Of a stretch of 64,000 nucleotides of DNA, positions 38,504 to 47,873 are shown piece after piece. Within the stretch, counting starts at the first letter, position 1. Every line of letters starts with the position of its first letter. The DNA comes from Pycnococcus provasolii. Taxonomy: Eukaryota > Chlorophyta > Pseudoscourfieldiophyceae > Pseudoscourfieldiales > Pycnococcaceae. A model generated the notes under the pieces. That model saw nothing but the letters and a program-made list of their open reading frames with translations. It was not told the origin of the DNA and searched no databases. Location: contig OW568874.1 in the NCBI GenBank assembly GCA_938743325.2, forward strand, positions 496,001 to 560,000, read 5' to 3'. The position numbers and the translations under genes are program-made.

Positions 38504-40504
38504 ATGGACGGCGGCGGCGTCGGCGACGACCATGGCGATGGTCGCAGCCAGCATAATCACAAGCACAGGCACCACTCTTCTCGGTCGCACCACTCTCATT
38601 CTCGGTCGCACCACTCCTCCGGGACCGGGGGTGCCCACTCCTCGCGCCACCACTCGTCCTCTCGGCACCACTCGTCCTCTCGGCACCACAGCCACTCGTC
38701 GAGGGAACCCGCAGGCGACGACTCCAAACGCCCATCGGGTCACTCCTCGGGGGGAGGAGCACAGTATGCGGAAGTTGCGGCGCGACTCGCGGCGGACCTC
38801 GAGGAGGCGCAGCGCAAAAGCATAACGGAGCAGACGAATGACGACTCAGCCGCTGACCCCGCGGCGGTAGCAAAGCCCGTGTTCGTGTGGAAGAAAAAAA
38901 TTGAAGTGCAGCTCGCGTCCGGGGCCGCCAAGGTGGAGGAGTTCACGCCAGAGGAGCAGAAGAGGAAACACGAAAAGCGACTCGCGGACATCGAGGCTGT
39001 GCGAAAGCTGAGGGAACAGCGAGAACTTGAAAAGGAACAGCGCGAAGAGGAGCGCGAGCGCAAGGAGCGGCAGAGGGCGATGGACGAGGCGCGCATGTGG
39101 CACGCGCGTGACGAGGCGTTCCACAGTGCACAGGATCTACAGCGTGCCGCGCTGCGCTTCGCGAACCGACGCGCGACGAATCGCGACGTGCTCGTTCTAC
39201 TCGCCGCGGCGGGTGGCGCGTACAACGCGAACACTACCGTCACGGAGGCGGCGGCGGCAACAGTGTCGGAGGAGGAGACTGACCCGCGAAAAGTTGCGAA
39301 TAAGCTCGGGCCAGCCCTGCTCGAGCAGAACCCTGCAGATGTCGTGGACAAGGCGGCAAACGCATCGAGCATGGAGGAGTTTGGCGCATTCGTCGACGAA
39401 GTTCGGCGGATGCTTCACTCCACCGGCCCGAGCGATCCGGAGGCGAGCGCGTACTGGGCAGCTGTGGTGGCCGTTGCGGAGGGTGCACTAAAGACGAAGG
39501 ACCCGGGACTCCACCAGAGCCTTGGTGCAGAGGTTCTTGCTCTGCTCGAGGGCAAGAACGTCGCGGAGCTCGACACCCTGGAAGGCGAGATTCGCCAGGG
39601 CATGGGCGGCGGCGACGACGAGTACTGGCAGGCTGTTCTGGCACGCCTGCGCGTGGCTCGCGCGCGAGCTTACCTCGGTGAATTCGCGCACCGCACTCGA
39701 TTTGGCAGCGCTGCCGCGGCGAACGATCCTGCAGAGCAGCAGGGAGGTGATGCCGGCGTTGGCGTTGACGTTTTCGGCGACGCTGCCGGCGAAGAGCTTC
39801 GTGCAGATGACGAGCAGGATGCCGTAGTGGAGCGTGCGGCGTCGCCGCCGCCGCTTGACGTCAGCGAAGCCAGGGTGTCCACGCTCACGATCGTGGACGA
39901 AGATGACATGCTTCGGGAGCTCGAGGCGAGGCGAGCCGCGGCTACTTCTGCCACCGAGATGCGCCGCCAGCAGGCGCTGCTTGCTTCGGGAGAAGGGGCT
40001 TTGGCAACTGGCTCGAACGATTACATGCGCGTGGCGGCGAGTCGCGCGATGGGTGGTGACAACGAGGACGAGCTGGACTTTGGTGGTGAGGTGTCGGTTG
40101 CGCAGAGAAATGCCGCTGCAATTATGGACCGCTTCGAGCCGAGAAAGCCGCGGTACATGAACAGGGTACACACCGGCTTCGACTGGAATCGGTACAATCG
40201 CACGCACTACGACCAAGACAATCCGCCGCCGAAGCTCGTGCAGGGGTACAAGTTCAACATTTTCTACCCTGACCTCATCGACCCCTCGAAGCCTCCAACG
40301 TACAAGTTAGAGGCTGACCCAACTTCCCCGAACGGTGAGACTTTGCTGCTGCGCTTCTCTGCGGGACCTCCGTACGAGGATATCGCATTTCGCATCGTCA
40401 ACCGCGATTGGGAGCACTCGCACAAGCATGGCTTCAAATCCCAATATTCTCGCGGCATTTTGCACCTGTGGTTCTTCTTCAAAAAGCTGCGGTATCGCCG
40501 GTAA
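38504..40504 (+). CDS. CACTIN: Cactin homologue
   Basis: 666 residues from ATG 38504. The N-terminus is a His/Ser-rich low-complexity tract (SRHHSSSRHH repeats), then a charged helical stretch (EEFTPEEQKRKHEKRLADIE...KERQRAMDEARMWHARDE) and the cactin middle region. The last 120 residues carry the conserved cactin C-terminal domain: KPRYMNRVHTGFDWNRYN, HYDQDNPPPKLVQGYKFNIF, YPDLIDPSKPPTYKLE, and an end in GILHLWFFFKKLRYRR. Cactin is a nuclear protein associated with the spliceosome and needed for efficient pre-mRNA splicing; animal and plant versions have the same C-terminus. Its stop lies only 65 bases from the convergent PPOX stop. Confidence 0.92.
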   Translation: MDGGGVGDDHGDGRSQHNHKHRHHSSRSHHSHSRSHHSSGTGGAHSSRHHSSSRHHSSSRHHSHSSREPAGDDSKRPSGHSSGGGAQYAEVAARLAADLEEAQRKSITEQTNDDSAADPAAVAKPVFVWKKKIEVQLASGAAKVEEFTPEEQKRKHEKRLADIEAVRKLREQRELEKEQREEERERKERQRAMDEARMWHARDEAFHSAQDLQRAALRFANRRATNRDVLVLLAAAGGAYNANTTVTEAAAATVSEEETDPRKVANKLGPALLEQNPADVVDKAANASSMEEFGAFVDEVRRMLHSTGPSDPEASAYWAAVVAVAEGALKTKDPGLHQSLGAEVLALLEGKNVAELDTLEGEIRQGMGGGDDEYWQAVLARLRVARARAYLGEFAHRTRFGSAAAANDPAEQQGGDAGVGVDVFGDAAGEELRADDEQDAVVERAASPPPLDVSEARVSTLTIVDEDDMLRELEARRAAATSATEMRRQQALLASGEGALATGSNDYMRVAASRAMGGDNEDELDFGGEVSVAQRNAAAIMDRFEPRKPRYMNRVHTGFDWNRYNRTHYDQDNPPPKLVQGYKFNIFYPDLIDPSKPPTYKLEADPTSPNGETLLLRFSAGPPYEDIAFRIVNRDWEHSHKHGFKSQYSRGILHLWFFFKKLRYRR

Positions 40505-40569
40505 TATTGTAAAATGAAAACAAAAAAAAATTGTCAATTGTGTTAGGTTACTCCACCCTGAGTTGCTTC

Positions 40570-42210
40570 TCAATTCTCAACCATCTCTTTGACCTCCTCC
40601 TTCACGGAACGAGCGTGCTCGGCAATCTCGCCTGCGAGGTTTACGTACCCATATTCAACGCACTTGCCGAGCGCCACGCCGCTCACGTAGTTTCCGCCGA
40701 GGAAGAGGCCGCTGCATCCCGCCTGCTTAAGGCCGTCCTTTGCCGCATTCACACGGTCGAAGTGGCCAACGTTGAATTGCGGGATCGCCTTTGGCCAGAT
40801 TCGCAGACCCACCTTGGTGGGTGCCGGTGCGTCAGGCTTGAGCAGCATTGTTCTGAGATCCTTGTCCACCTGAGCGACAATCTCATCCTCGCTCTGGTCG
40901 ACGATGCCCGTGTTCGTGCAACCGCCGATGTAGTTGAGAATGAGCACCTGGCCCTTGGGCACGCGCCCGGGGAAGAGCGCGCTGGAGTAGATGGTTCCAA
41001 GCGTGGTCACACCCTGCGTGCGCGGGTGCAGCTGTCCAAATCCCTCGAGAGTGCGTCCTGGGCCGGTCATCGACTCGTCGCGCACAGCCTCCTCGGGGTA
41101 CGCGATGGTCACAGCCGCCACGGGTGGATAGTAGATGTCGAGCAGTTTGTCGCTTGCATCTCCCGCCATCGACTTGATCAGCGGCGCGGCGACGTATGCG
41201 GGAACGGTGAGCGCAACAGACTTCGCAACGAGCGTGCGCGCTCCGTCGGGCGTGTCGTACGACAGGTTGTACTTGCCGGTGGTTTCGTCGCGCGAGATGG
41301 CGGTGAGCTTCCAGTCGCATCGCACGGCGTCGTCACCCTGCTCGCCACGCACGTACGCCTCGATGGCGTTTGGCAGAGTTTGCAAGCCTTCGCGGTACGA
41401 TCCCACAGTTTGTCCCTTGGGTTGCGGCAGGCGTGGGTCCGGCGGCGGCGGCGGGTTGTCCCTCTGCTCCTGCATGAATTTTAAGGAGCCTCCCATGATG
41501 GAGCCTCCCTTCTCCTCGAGCACGTGCACCTTTCCAAACGCCGCCTTCATGCTGAGCTTGCTGGGATCGCCGGCGTACACGCCTGAGCAGAATGGCTCGA
41601 TGAGGCGGTAGAACGCCTCGTCGCCTAGGTTTCGCTTGACAAACTGCTCGACTGACTCCTCGTAGTCGGGGAGCTTTCCGTTCATGATGCCTAGTGCGCC
41701 CAAGCCCGCGCGTATTTTCCCCCATATGCTGAGCAGGTCGAACGTGACAACGTCCGGTCCCGAGGGTGTTTTGCGTAGCTTTTTGTCCCAGAGTACGAAA
41801 CGAGGGGCGGTGGGGTCACCGAGCACAAGTTTTTCCTTGAGTCCTGTGTCAACGGTAGCTTTCATCATCGAGACGTTCGGCTGGAACGAGTTCGGTCCTT
41901 CTTCCCAGACGTACCCTCGTTCGTCGGATCGCGACGTGATGTTACCACCCACACGCTCGCGTCCTTCCGTCACGACGAGCGACGTGAACGCGTCTCTGTG
42001 TTCGGTGAGCAGCGCTTGCGCTGCGCAAAGTCCGGAGACACCTCCACCGACAATCACGACATCAACGGACTCACTAGACGCTGCTGATGCCACCTGAGAA
42101 GCACCACGAGAAGCATGAGAAGGAGAACGAGCACAAGAGCGAGAGCGAGAGCGAGCACAAGAAGGAGCCCTAACCCGTCCGTCAGAGCGGGACGACACAA
42201 CTGGAGTCAT
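40570..42210 (-). CDS. PPOX: Protoporphyrinogen oxidase, plastid
   Basis: 546 residues from ATG 42210; the frame extends upstream through sequence without coding character. PPOX oxidises protoporphyrinogen IX to protoporphyrin IX with FAD and oxygen, the last step shared by heme and chlorophyll synthesis. The first 48 residues are Ser/Arg-rich, a likely transit peptide. VVIVGGGVSGLCAAQAL (about 51-67) is the Rossmann FAD-binding turn. GYVWEEGPNSFQPN and AFYRLIEPFCSGVYAGDPSKLSMKAAF are PPOX signatures, and the C-terminus has GLFLGGNYVSGVALGKCVEYGY, the second FAD contact. Length and order match plant PPOX1. Confidence 0.94.
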   Translation of the reverse strand: MTPVVSSRSDGRVRAPSCARSRSRSCARSPSHASRGASQVASAASSESVDVVIVGGGVSGLCAAQALLTEHRDAFTSLVVTEGRERVGGNITSRSDERGYVWEEGPNSFQPNVSMMKATVDTGLKEKLVLGDPTAPRFVLWDKKLRKTPSGPDVVTFDLLSIWGKIRAGLGALGIMNGKLPDYEESVEQFVKRNLGDEAFYRLIEPFCSGVYAGDPSKLSMKAAFGKVHVLEEKGGSIMGGSLKFMQEQRDNPPPPPDPRLPQPKGQTVGSYREGLQTLPNAIEAYVRGEQGDDAVRCDWKLTAISRDETTGKYNLSYDTPDGARTLVAKSVALTVPAYVAAPLIKSMAGDASDKLLDIYYPPVAAVTIAYPEEAVRDESMTGPGRTLEGFGQLHPRTQGVTTLGTIYSSALFPGRVPKGQVLILNYIGGCTNTGIVDQSEDEIVAQVDKDLRTMLLKPDAPAPTKVGLRIWPKAIPQFNVGHFDRVNAAKDGLKQAGCSGLFLGGNYVSGVALGKCVEYGYVNLAGEIAEHARSVKEEVKEMVEN

Positions 42211-42580
42211 TCGAGAATGAAGAATCCGGCGGCGGATGAAGATGAAGATGAAGATGAAGATGCGGATGCGGAACGGAGGGGAGGGGGCAGCAACACAAGC
42301 ACGCACACAATATGTCGTTCCCCTTTCGGGGATAAGGAGAAAGATCTCCGGGCTGCCGGGGGGATCTATGAAAAATCCGGATAAAATCCCTCGAGTGCCC
42401 AGGTTTATATTCCTTGGGCGTTTCGGGATGCGCCCTTGGTCACCAACCCGCAACTGGGCCGGGCCGGGCTCTGGGTTGGGGGCCGGGCCCGGGCGAAAGG
42501 GCCCACTATCTTCTCGAAGGGGCCGTTCGTGGGGTGCGCGAGGTCCAACAACTTCGTGTGAGTGCCCAGGAAGGAAGTGT
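42211..42580. other. PPOX upstream region, GC-rich clusters
   Basis: A degenerate gatgaagatgaag-type run lies at about 42234-42275. A GC-rich cluster (gggccgggccgggctctgggttggg and ggccgggcccgggcg) lies at 42460-42498. No gene. Confidence 0.4.
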
Positions 42581-43423
42581 CATGGTGCAAGAGCTCGCCG
42601 CGAAGGCCTTCGCCGCTCACGCCGACGCCGACGCCGCCGACGCCAAGCCGCCGCTCAACTGCTGCTGGCCCGAGAAACCAAAACCCCGTGGTGGGCGCAC
42701 TTCTACTCGAGGCTTTCTTATCACCTCCGGCATATAGACGGGGACACAACGAACCAGACCTACAAGCTGTTTTGGCGTAGCGAAAACTCCTTTTTGTTTT
42801 TTGAGCGCAAGGGAGAACGCGTGACGAAACGCTTGGGTCCTGGCTATCTTGTCGCAGTCCCTATGGACCTTCTGAACGGTAGCACAAAGCACGGCGTTTG
42901 GGCCTTTGGGGGTCCGTTCATGAAGGGTTACAGATACGCGTCAAGGGGGACCTCAAGGCCGAGAAGTGGGCCACGCAGGAGGGCTTGTTCACTGCCGAGT
43001 TTGCAAAACCTGAGCCGGAGGCTTTCGCCGACGTACGTTTTCGAGTTCAAGGCCAGTTTGGGGCCGGCTTTTGCGGACTATCCTCTAGTTGTTTGGGGAA
43101 ACCCTGCCGCTGGAGGAGAAGTTTTGCACAATAGGGCGTACGCGCAGTCTATTCTGGGTTTGGCGGACGACGACGAGCTCTGCTCCGTCCTATCGATGGA
43201 TGTTGAAAGAGGCTGGTTTTCGACATGCTTCTACTACAACGATGCCCACGAACGCGATGATGTTTTCAGGGACCGAGAAAAGAGGTACATACCTCTCTTG
43301 GATGAGCTACCATTCGGGATGCCGCTACTATGGGTGCAGATGACCGAAGAGAGGTTCGCCGAGATGGATGGAGCTTGGGGAGATACCATCATAGCGACCG
43401 GCGCCACCATCCATCGAGAGTGA
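42581..43423 (+). pseudogene. Frameshifted gene remnant of unknown family
   Basis: Coding-like protein sequence moves between frames at least three times: VMVQELAAKAFAAHADAD in one frame; TPWWAHFYSRLSYHLRH and LFWRSENSFLFFERKGERV in a second; VKGDLKAEKWATQEGLFTAE in a third near 42937; then the second again from about 43033 (YVFEFKASLGPAFADYP) to an intact end at 43423. No GT-AG pair cleanly explains the switches. The product, about 260 residues, is not recognised. It ends 340 bases before the VSR gene. Either it is a young pseudogene or the sequence holds several indel errors. Confidence 0.5.
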
Positions 43424-43761
43424 GGGCATCTATCAGTGAAATATCTTGCAATAAGGGTTTGCGAGCGATGATAGTCCCGAGAGAAGAAGTAAGAAAAAGG
43501 AATTCGGGGACTCCCATTTCCCCGTGCAAATTTAACAACCTAATTTACCAGTGTGAAGACGCCTTCCTTTTTTCTTCCTCCTTCTTCCCTCCGACCCGAG
43601 CAAGTCCACACTGAGGGGGGAGGGAGGGAGAAACGCACACGGCACACGCGCGTGACGCGTCACAGATAGATCGATCTATCAGGGTAGTTCGGTCACTCAG
43701 CAGCAGTAGCTCGTTTTTGCTCGCTTGATTTCTTTCAACAACTCGTTCGTTCGTGGTGACG

Positions 43762-46008
43762 ATGAAGTCGTTTGCCTCATCAACTTTGAATTTGATTTTC
43801 TGCTTTTTCGTCATCATCAACATCATCAACGTTGATGAAGTTAGTGATGCGGCGGATTTCAACGTGCAAACCGGATCGCTGCGAATCACCTCGCCAGAAG
43901 CAATACGCCAAACCGCCGACTCCGCCATCGGAGACTTTGGCGTGCCGCTGTACGGGGCAACACTCGTGGGCGAGGTGGTCGTGCCGCCGACTGGGGAAGA
44001 ACGAGGATGTGCGCCGCTCTCCAAGCAGCTCGTCGCGACGTCGCCGAACATGCCCGTCATTGCACTGCTCACGCGAGGCGACTGCTTCTTCGTCGAGAAG
44101 GTGCACAACGCACAGCAGGCGGGTGCCGCGGCGGCGATCATCATGGACAATGTCGACGAAGGACTGCTGACGATGGCAAATCCCGTCGACAACCCGTCGG
44201 TGGACGTCATCGCGGAGAAGGTGGTCATCCCATCCACGCTCGTCGCGAAGTCCGTGGGCGAGGCGATGCGAGGCGCGCTCAAGGAAGGATCGCGCGTCGT
44301 CGTCGAGATGGACTGGAAGGAGAGCATCAGCCATCCTGACGATCGCGTCGAGTACGAATTCTGGACGACGTCAAACGACGGGTGTGGACCCAACTGCGAG
44401 AGGCAGGCAGCTTTCAAGCGCGACTTTAAGGAGAAAGCCATCAAATTCGACCAGGGGAAACACACGCTCAGCACGCCGCACTTCCTGATGTGGCACTGCA
44501 CGAATCACGAATCGACATCCTCCACCACCGACAAGGAAGGATGCTACAGCCAGTGCATTCGCGGTGGCCGATACTGCGATCCCACCGCGTCGAGCGACGA
44601 GCAGTCGCGATCGGAGGTGATGGGTGGTGGCGGTGGAATCAAGCCTGTGCTCGGGCGCGAGGTGATGGCAGAGAACCTTAGGCAGCTCTGCCTGCATCGT
44701 AACGCCGCCCAGAATGGCCAGTCATGGGTGTGGTGGGAGTACGCCAGTCGCTACGTCGACGAGTGTCCCGCCACAGGATCCGGGTCGCGCGGATTTGGGC
44801 GCGACTGCTCGCTGCGTGTGATGGACGATATCTCGCGCGAGTTCCGCGGTGCGATTGACCTTCAGAAGATTGAGTCGTGCGTCGGCGACGTCGACGAGGA
44901 CCTGCCACACCCTCTCCTCGACGAGGAGTCGAAGCTGCAGGCTGGGAGCACGCAACGCACGAAGGTGATCCTTCTGCCGACAATCATGATCAACGAGAGG
45001 CAGTACCGCGGGCGACTCGACGTGCAGAGCGTCATGCACGGCCTCTGTGCCGGTTTCGACGAAAGCACCGAGCCCGCGGCTTGTCTCAGCAGCGTCATCG
45101 AGCGCAACGAGTGCACGAGGGACAACGACTTTGGAGGCTGCTGGAAGTCAGATTCCGCTGGCACGTTCCACGCGTGCTTGGACACGTTCCGAGGATATCG
45201 GTGCGAATGCCCCAGCGGATTCCGCGATGCAGCTGGTGAAAATGCGGATCTAGAGACGAAAGGTAAGTCGTGCCGCGACATCGACGAGTGTGACGAGGGC
45301 ACGCACGAGTGCGACCAGACGTGTGAGAACACCGTTGGATCGTACCGATGCTTGTGTGCACCGGGATATCGGCTCGTGCTCGACCGCGCGTGTTTCGTCT
45401 CGGACATGTGCAAGGCTTTCCCGAATGGTGGTTGCGGAGCGCATGCCACGTGCATTTCAGATCCAGTCGAAGATAAACGATTCGACGGTAGGGAAGCTGA
45501 CGGTCGGTGCCAGTGCGACGACGGATACGTTCTCGATCCTCACAATATCAAGATGTGCATCAAGGAGCACAAATTCCACGAGGGAATTAGCATCGGCATG
45601 TTCGTTCTTGGCAGCATCGTCGTCGTTCTCCTCCTCGCGACGATTGGGTACTCGCTGTACAAATGGAGGCTTCGTCAGCACATGGATGCGGAGATCCGAC
45701 AGGTTCTGAGCCAATACATGCCCTTAGACACCACCGCTGCCGGTGCCGCCGCACCAGCCCCACCTCGAGAGTTTGGCGACGAATTCACTCGAGATTTTAA
45801 CGACAGCTACCACGAAGACGACACTTCGACCATGCCGTTGGGCGAAATTCGTGCTTCAAAGAAGGTGGCGGTGGAGGAGGAGGAGCAGCGCGATGGCAAC
45901 ACAACAAATGCTGTTGTGCACGATATGGCCGTGGTGAGATTTGCAGAGGAGGACGACGACGACGACAAGGACAACCAAGATCGGCGAGGTGGGACTACTG
46001 CAAACTAA
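43762..46008 (+). CDS. Vacuolar sorting receptor (BP-80/VSR type)
   Basis: 748 residues from ATG 43762. A type I receptor that carries soluble cargo from the Golgi to vacuoles. Order: signal peptide (1-31, LIFCFFVIINIIN), protease-associated domain (to about 180; ITSPEAIRQTADSAIGDFGVPLYGATLVGEVV), a Cys-rich central domain (WTTSNDGCGPNCERQAAF, KEGCYSQCIRGGRYCDPTA), and EGF-like repeats including a calcium-binding one (DIDECDEGTHECDQTCENTVG). One membrane helix lies at about 609-632. The cytosolic tail holds YMPL near residue 651, the Tyr-x-x-hydrophobic motif for clathrin-adaptor sorting. Gene order and domain order match plant VSRs. AATAAA at 46066 lies 60 bases past the stop. Confidence 0.93.
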   Translation: MKSFASSTLNLIFCFFVIINIINVDEVSDAADFNVQTGSLRITSPEAIRQTADSAIGDFGVPLYGATLVGEVVVPPTGEERGCAPLSKQLVATSPNMPVIALLTRGDCFFVEKVHNAQQAGAAAAIIMDNVDEGLLTMANPVDNPSVDVIAEKVVIPSTLVAKSVGEAMRGALKEGSRVVVEMDWKESISHPDDRVEYEFWTTSNDGCGPNCERQAAFKRDFKEKAIKFDQGKHTLSTPHFLMWHCTNHESTSSTTDKEGCYSQCIRGGRYCDPTASSDEQSRSEVMGGGGGIKPVLGREVMAENLRQLCLHRNAAQNGQSWVWWEYASRYVDECPATGSGSRGFGRDCSLRVMDDISREFRGAIDLQKIESCVGDVDEDLPHPLLDEESKLQAGSTQRTKVILLPTIMINERQYRGRLDVQSVMHGLCAGFDESTEPAACLSSVIERNECTRDNDFGGCWKSDSAGTFHACLDTFRGYRCECPSGFRDAAGENADLETKGKSCRDIDECDEGTHECDQTCENTVGSYRCLCAPGYRLVLDRACFVSDMCKAFPNGGCGAHATCISDPVEDKRFDGREADGRCQCDDGYVLDPHNIKMCIKEHKFHEGISIGMFVLGSIVVVLLLATIGYSLYKWRLRQHMDAEIRQVLSQYMPLDTTAAGAAAPAPPREFGDEFTRDFNDSYHEDDTSTMPLGEIRASKKVAVEEEEQRDGNTTNAVVHDMAVVRFAEEDDDDDKDNQDRRGGTTAN

Positions 46009-46198
46009 CACAACAACTTCGAACGTCCGTGTGTGAGCGAATCAGTGAAAAACCGAAAGCAAAACAATAAAGTGAGAGATCAAGCTTACATAGAAAGAGA
46101 GAGAGGAGGAGGAGGAAAGAAAGCGCGATGTTTTTTTTAGCATTGATTGTAGTAATCAGCAAATCGTGAAATAAAAATCATTTGACTGGTCGTCGTCA

Positions 46199-47515
46199 TC
46201 AGGAAGATGTTGGTATGACCTTCGGTGGAGGTCGACGAGGTTGTCGTCGTACAATTTTCTGTGCACTCAAGTGCAATGCAAGCGCGCCAGCTTCTATCAT
46301 CACAGTCACAAGAAGATGGTTAGATTTGGGTGCGAAAGCAGCACGACGCAAACAGCCACAAAGCAGGGGGAAGAGCATCCTGCATCCGTGGCGTGATTTC
46401 TTCTTTCGTTGTTGTTGATGAGCATCGGACTGCTCCTCCTCCTCCTCCTCTTTCTCCTCCTGCTGCTTGTCAGCCTTGCAAATGTTGTTGTCGTCGTCTT
46501 GATCCTCTTCTTCGAATTTCAGCACGCGCCACACACTACATGATTCATCATCAGGCGACTCAGATTCCTCCTCATCCGTGGCGAAGGATGGTGCTGGTGG
46601 TGACTCCAAAATCCTCCTCCTTGCCATCTCTATTGCCGCGTCCGTCGACCACGAAGATGAAGATGGAAGAATTTCCAGAGACGACACAGCATACGGATGA
46701 TGCGTTGCAGCAACGTGTCTGCTCCCAAGAACCTCGCCGAGCATGGAAAGTGCATCTGACAGGTCAGCAGCAAGCCGTTCGCGGCTTTTGTCAGCATCAA
46801 TGATGAGGCGACGCAGTCGCACGCATGTTTCACACATCACCACTTGGGCCTCATCGTCGTCTTCGCTATTATTGCTGCTGCTACTGCTGCTTAAACTAAG
46901 AAGCGGGTCGTCGTCGTGCACCTCCTCCTTTTCGTCATCGCTCAATGAGGAATGCGGCGAGAACACTAATCGACGCGCCGGGAACACGAGCAGCTCGATA
47001 GGAGGTTCTCGACCACCACGGTCATCTTCTTCCCGGCTTTGCCACGACGTCCTAGTAGTAGTAGTGGGCGTGACCAATTGAGCAAGTGCAGTTGGACTGA
47101 GCAGCGGGTCAACAACGGCAGGAGCCTGAGCACCTCCTCGATGTTGTTGTCGCGTCCATGGTGCGGCGGTACTGCTTGGATGAACGTCGTGGAGCAGATC
47201 ATGCGTCGTCTCATCATCATCGTCATTCGACCATAAATCAGAGCAGCGCGGCGGCGGTATAATGGTGGCTGGAAAGACCAAGAGCCGCACCTCCACCGCG
47301 AACGAGTCGTCGAGTGGCGGCGGGTCGAGCACGCGGAGTGCGACGACGACGCGGTACCGAAACCACTCATCGTCGTCGCAGCAAATCACACCAGCCACTT
47401 CGTCCCACTCGCTTGGTGCGCGTCGTCGTGACATCGTCGACGATGCCTCCATGAAATCATTGCAATGTTGTTCTTCATCTGAGGAGGAGGAGGTGGACGC
47501 AGCGGCAGGTTCCAT
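46199..47515 (-). CDS. Uncharacterised low-complexity protein
   Basis: 438 residues from ATG 47515. Not recognised. It is rich in Ser, Asp and Glu runs. Two related segments (FAVEVRLLVFPATIIPP at about 98-114 and PIELLVFPARRLVFSP at about 185-200) look like a duplicated beta strand that could be the ends of one fold split by disordered insertions. A helical stretch with CETCVRLRRLIIDADKSRERLAADLSDAL follows near 255, a possible coiled coil. The C-terminus is basic. It converges with VSR and diverges from the ankyrin gene. Confidence 0.55.
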   Translation of the reverse strand: MEPAAASTSSSSDEEQHCNDFMEASSTMSRRRAPSEWDEVAGVICCDDDEWFRYRVVVALRVLDPPPLDDSFAVEVRLLVFPATIIPPPRCSDLWSNDDDDETTHDLLHDVHPSSTAAPWTRQQHRGGAQAPAVVDPLLSPTALAQLVTPTTTTRTSWQSREEDDRGGREPPIELLVFPARRLVFSPHSSLSDDEKEEVHDDDPLLSLSSSSSSNNSEDDDEAQVVMCETCVRLRRLIIDADKSRERLAADLSDALSMLGEVLGSRHVAATHHPYAVSSLEILPSSSSWSTDAAIEMARRRILESPPAPSFATDEEESESPDDESCSVWRVLKFEEEDQDDDNNICKADKQQEEKEEEEEEQSDAHQQQRKKKSRHGCRMLFPLLCGCLRRAAFAPKSNHLLVTVMIEAGALALHLSAQKIVRRQPRRPPPKVIPTSS

Positions 47516-47783
47516 GGCGGAATTCGATTTATTTTGAAGAGTTTGAAAACTGGTCTGTCGGTCTCGTCGGGAGGGAAGGGGGGCAGGGGGGAGGGAGAAC
47601 CAAAAAGGGACCAAAACGGGACCAAAAAGAGGGAAAAACCTCAAAAACCGTCTTGAGTAGAGTTTGGGGCCGTCTAAAAAGGTCGTTTTTCAAACCAGAG
47701 AATAGGGGGTCCCGACCAAAAGATTCGTTGCAGACAGATGCAAATTTATTGGGCGCGAAATCATTCCCATCAAAATATCTCAG

Positions 47784-47804
47784 GTTAGGGTTAGGGTTAG
47801 GGTT
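47784..47804. repeat. Interstitial TTAGGG tract
   Basis: Three TTAGGG units in the 358-base divergent promoter, 70 bases before the ankyrin start. Confidence 0.9.
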
Positions 47805-47873
47805 TGAAAAGGGGGGCAAGATGATTTCGGATTTTGAATCATTCACTTCGACAGCTATCACGTCGCGAGCGAT

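Noticed and set aside
42236-42580. Long Lys/Met-Arg-rich open frame upstream of the pseudogene
   Set aside because: Comes from a gatgaa simple repeat and GC clusters in the PPOX promoter.
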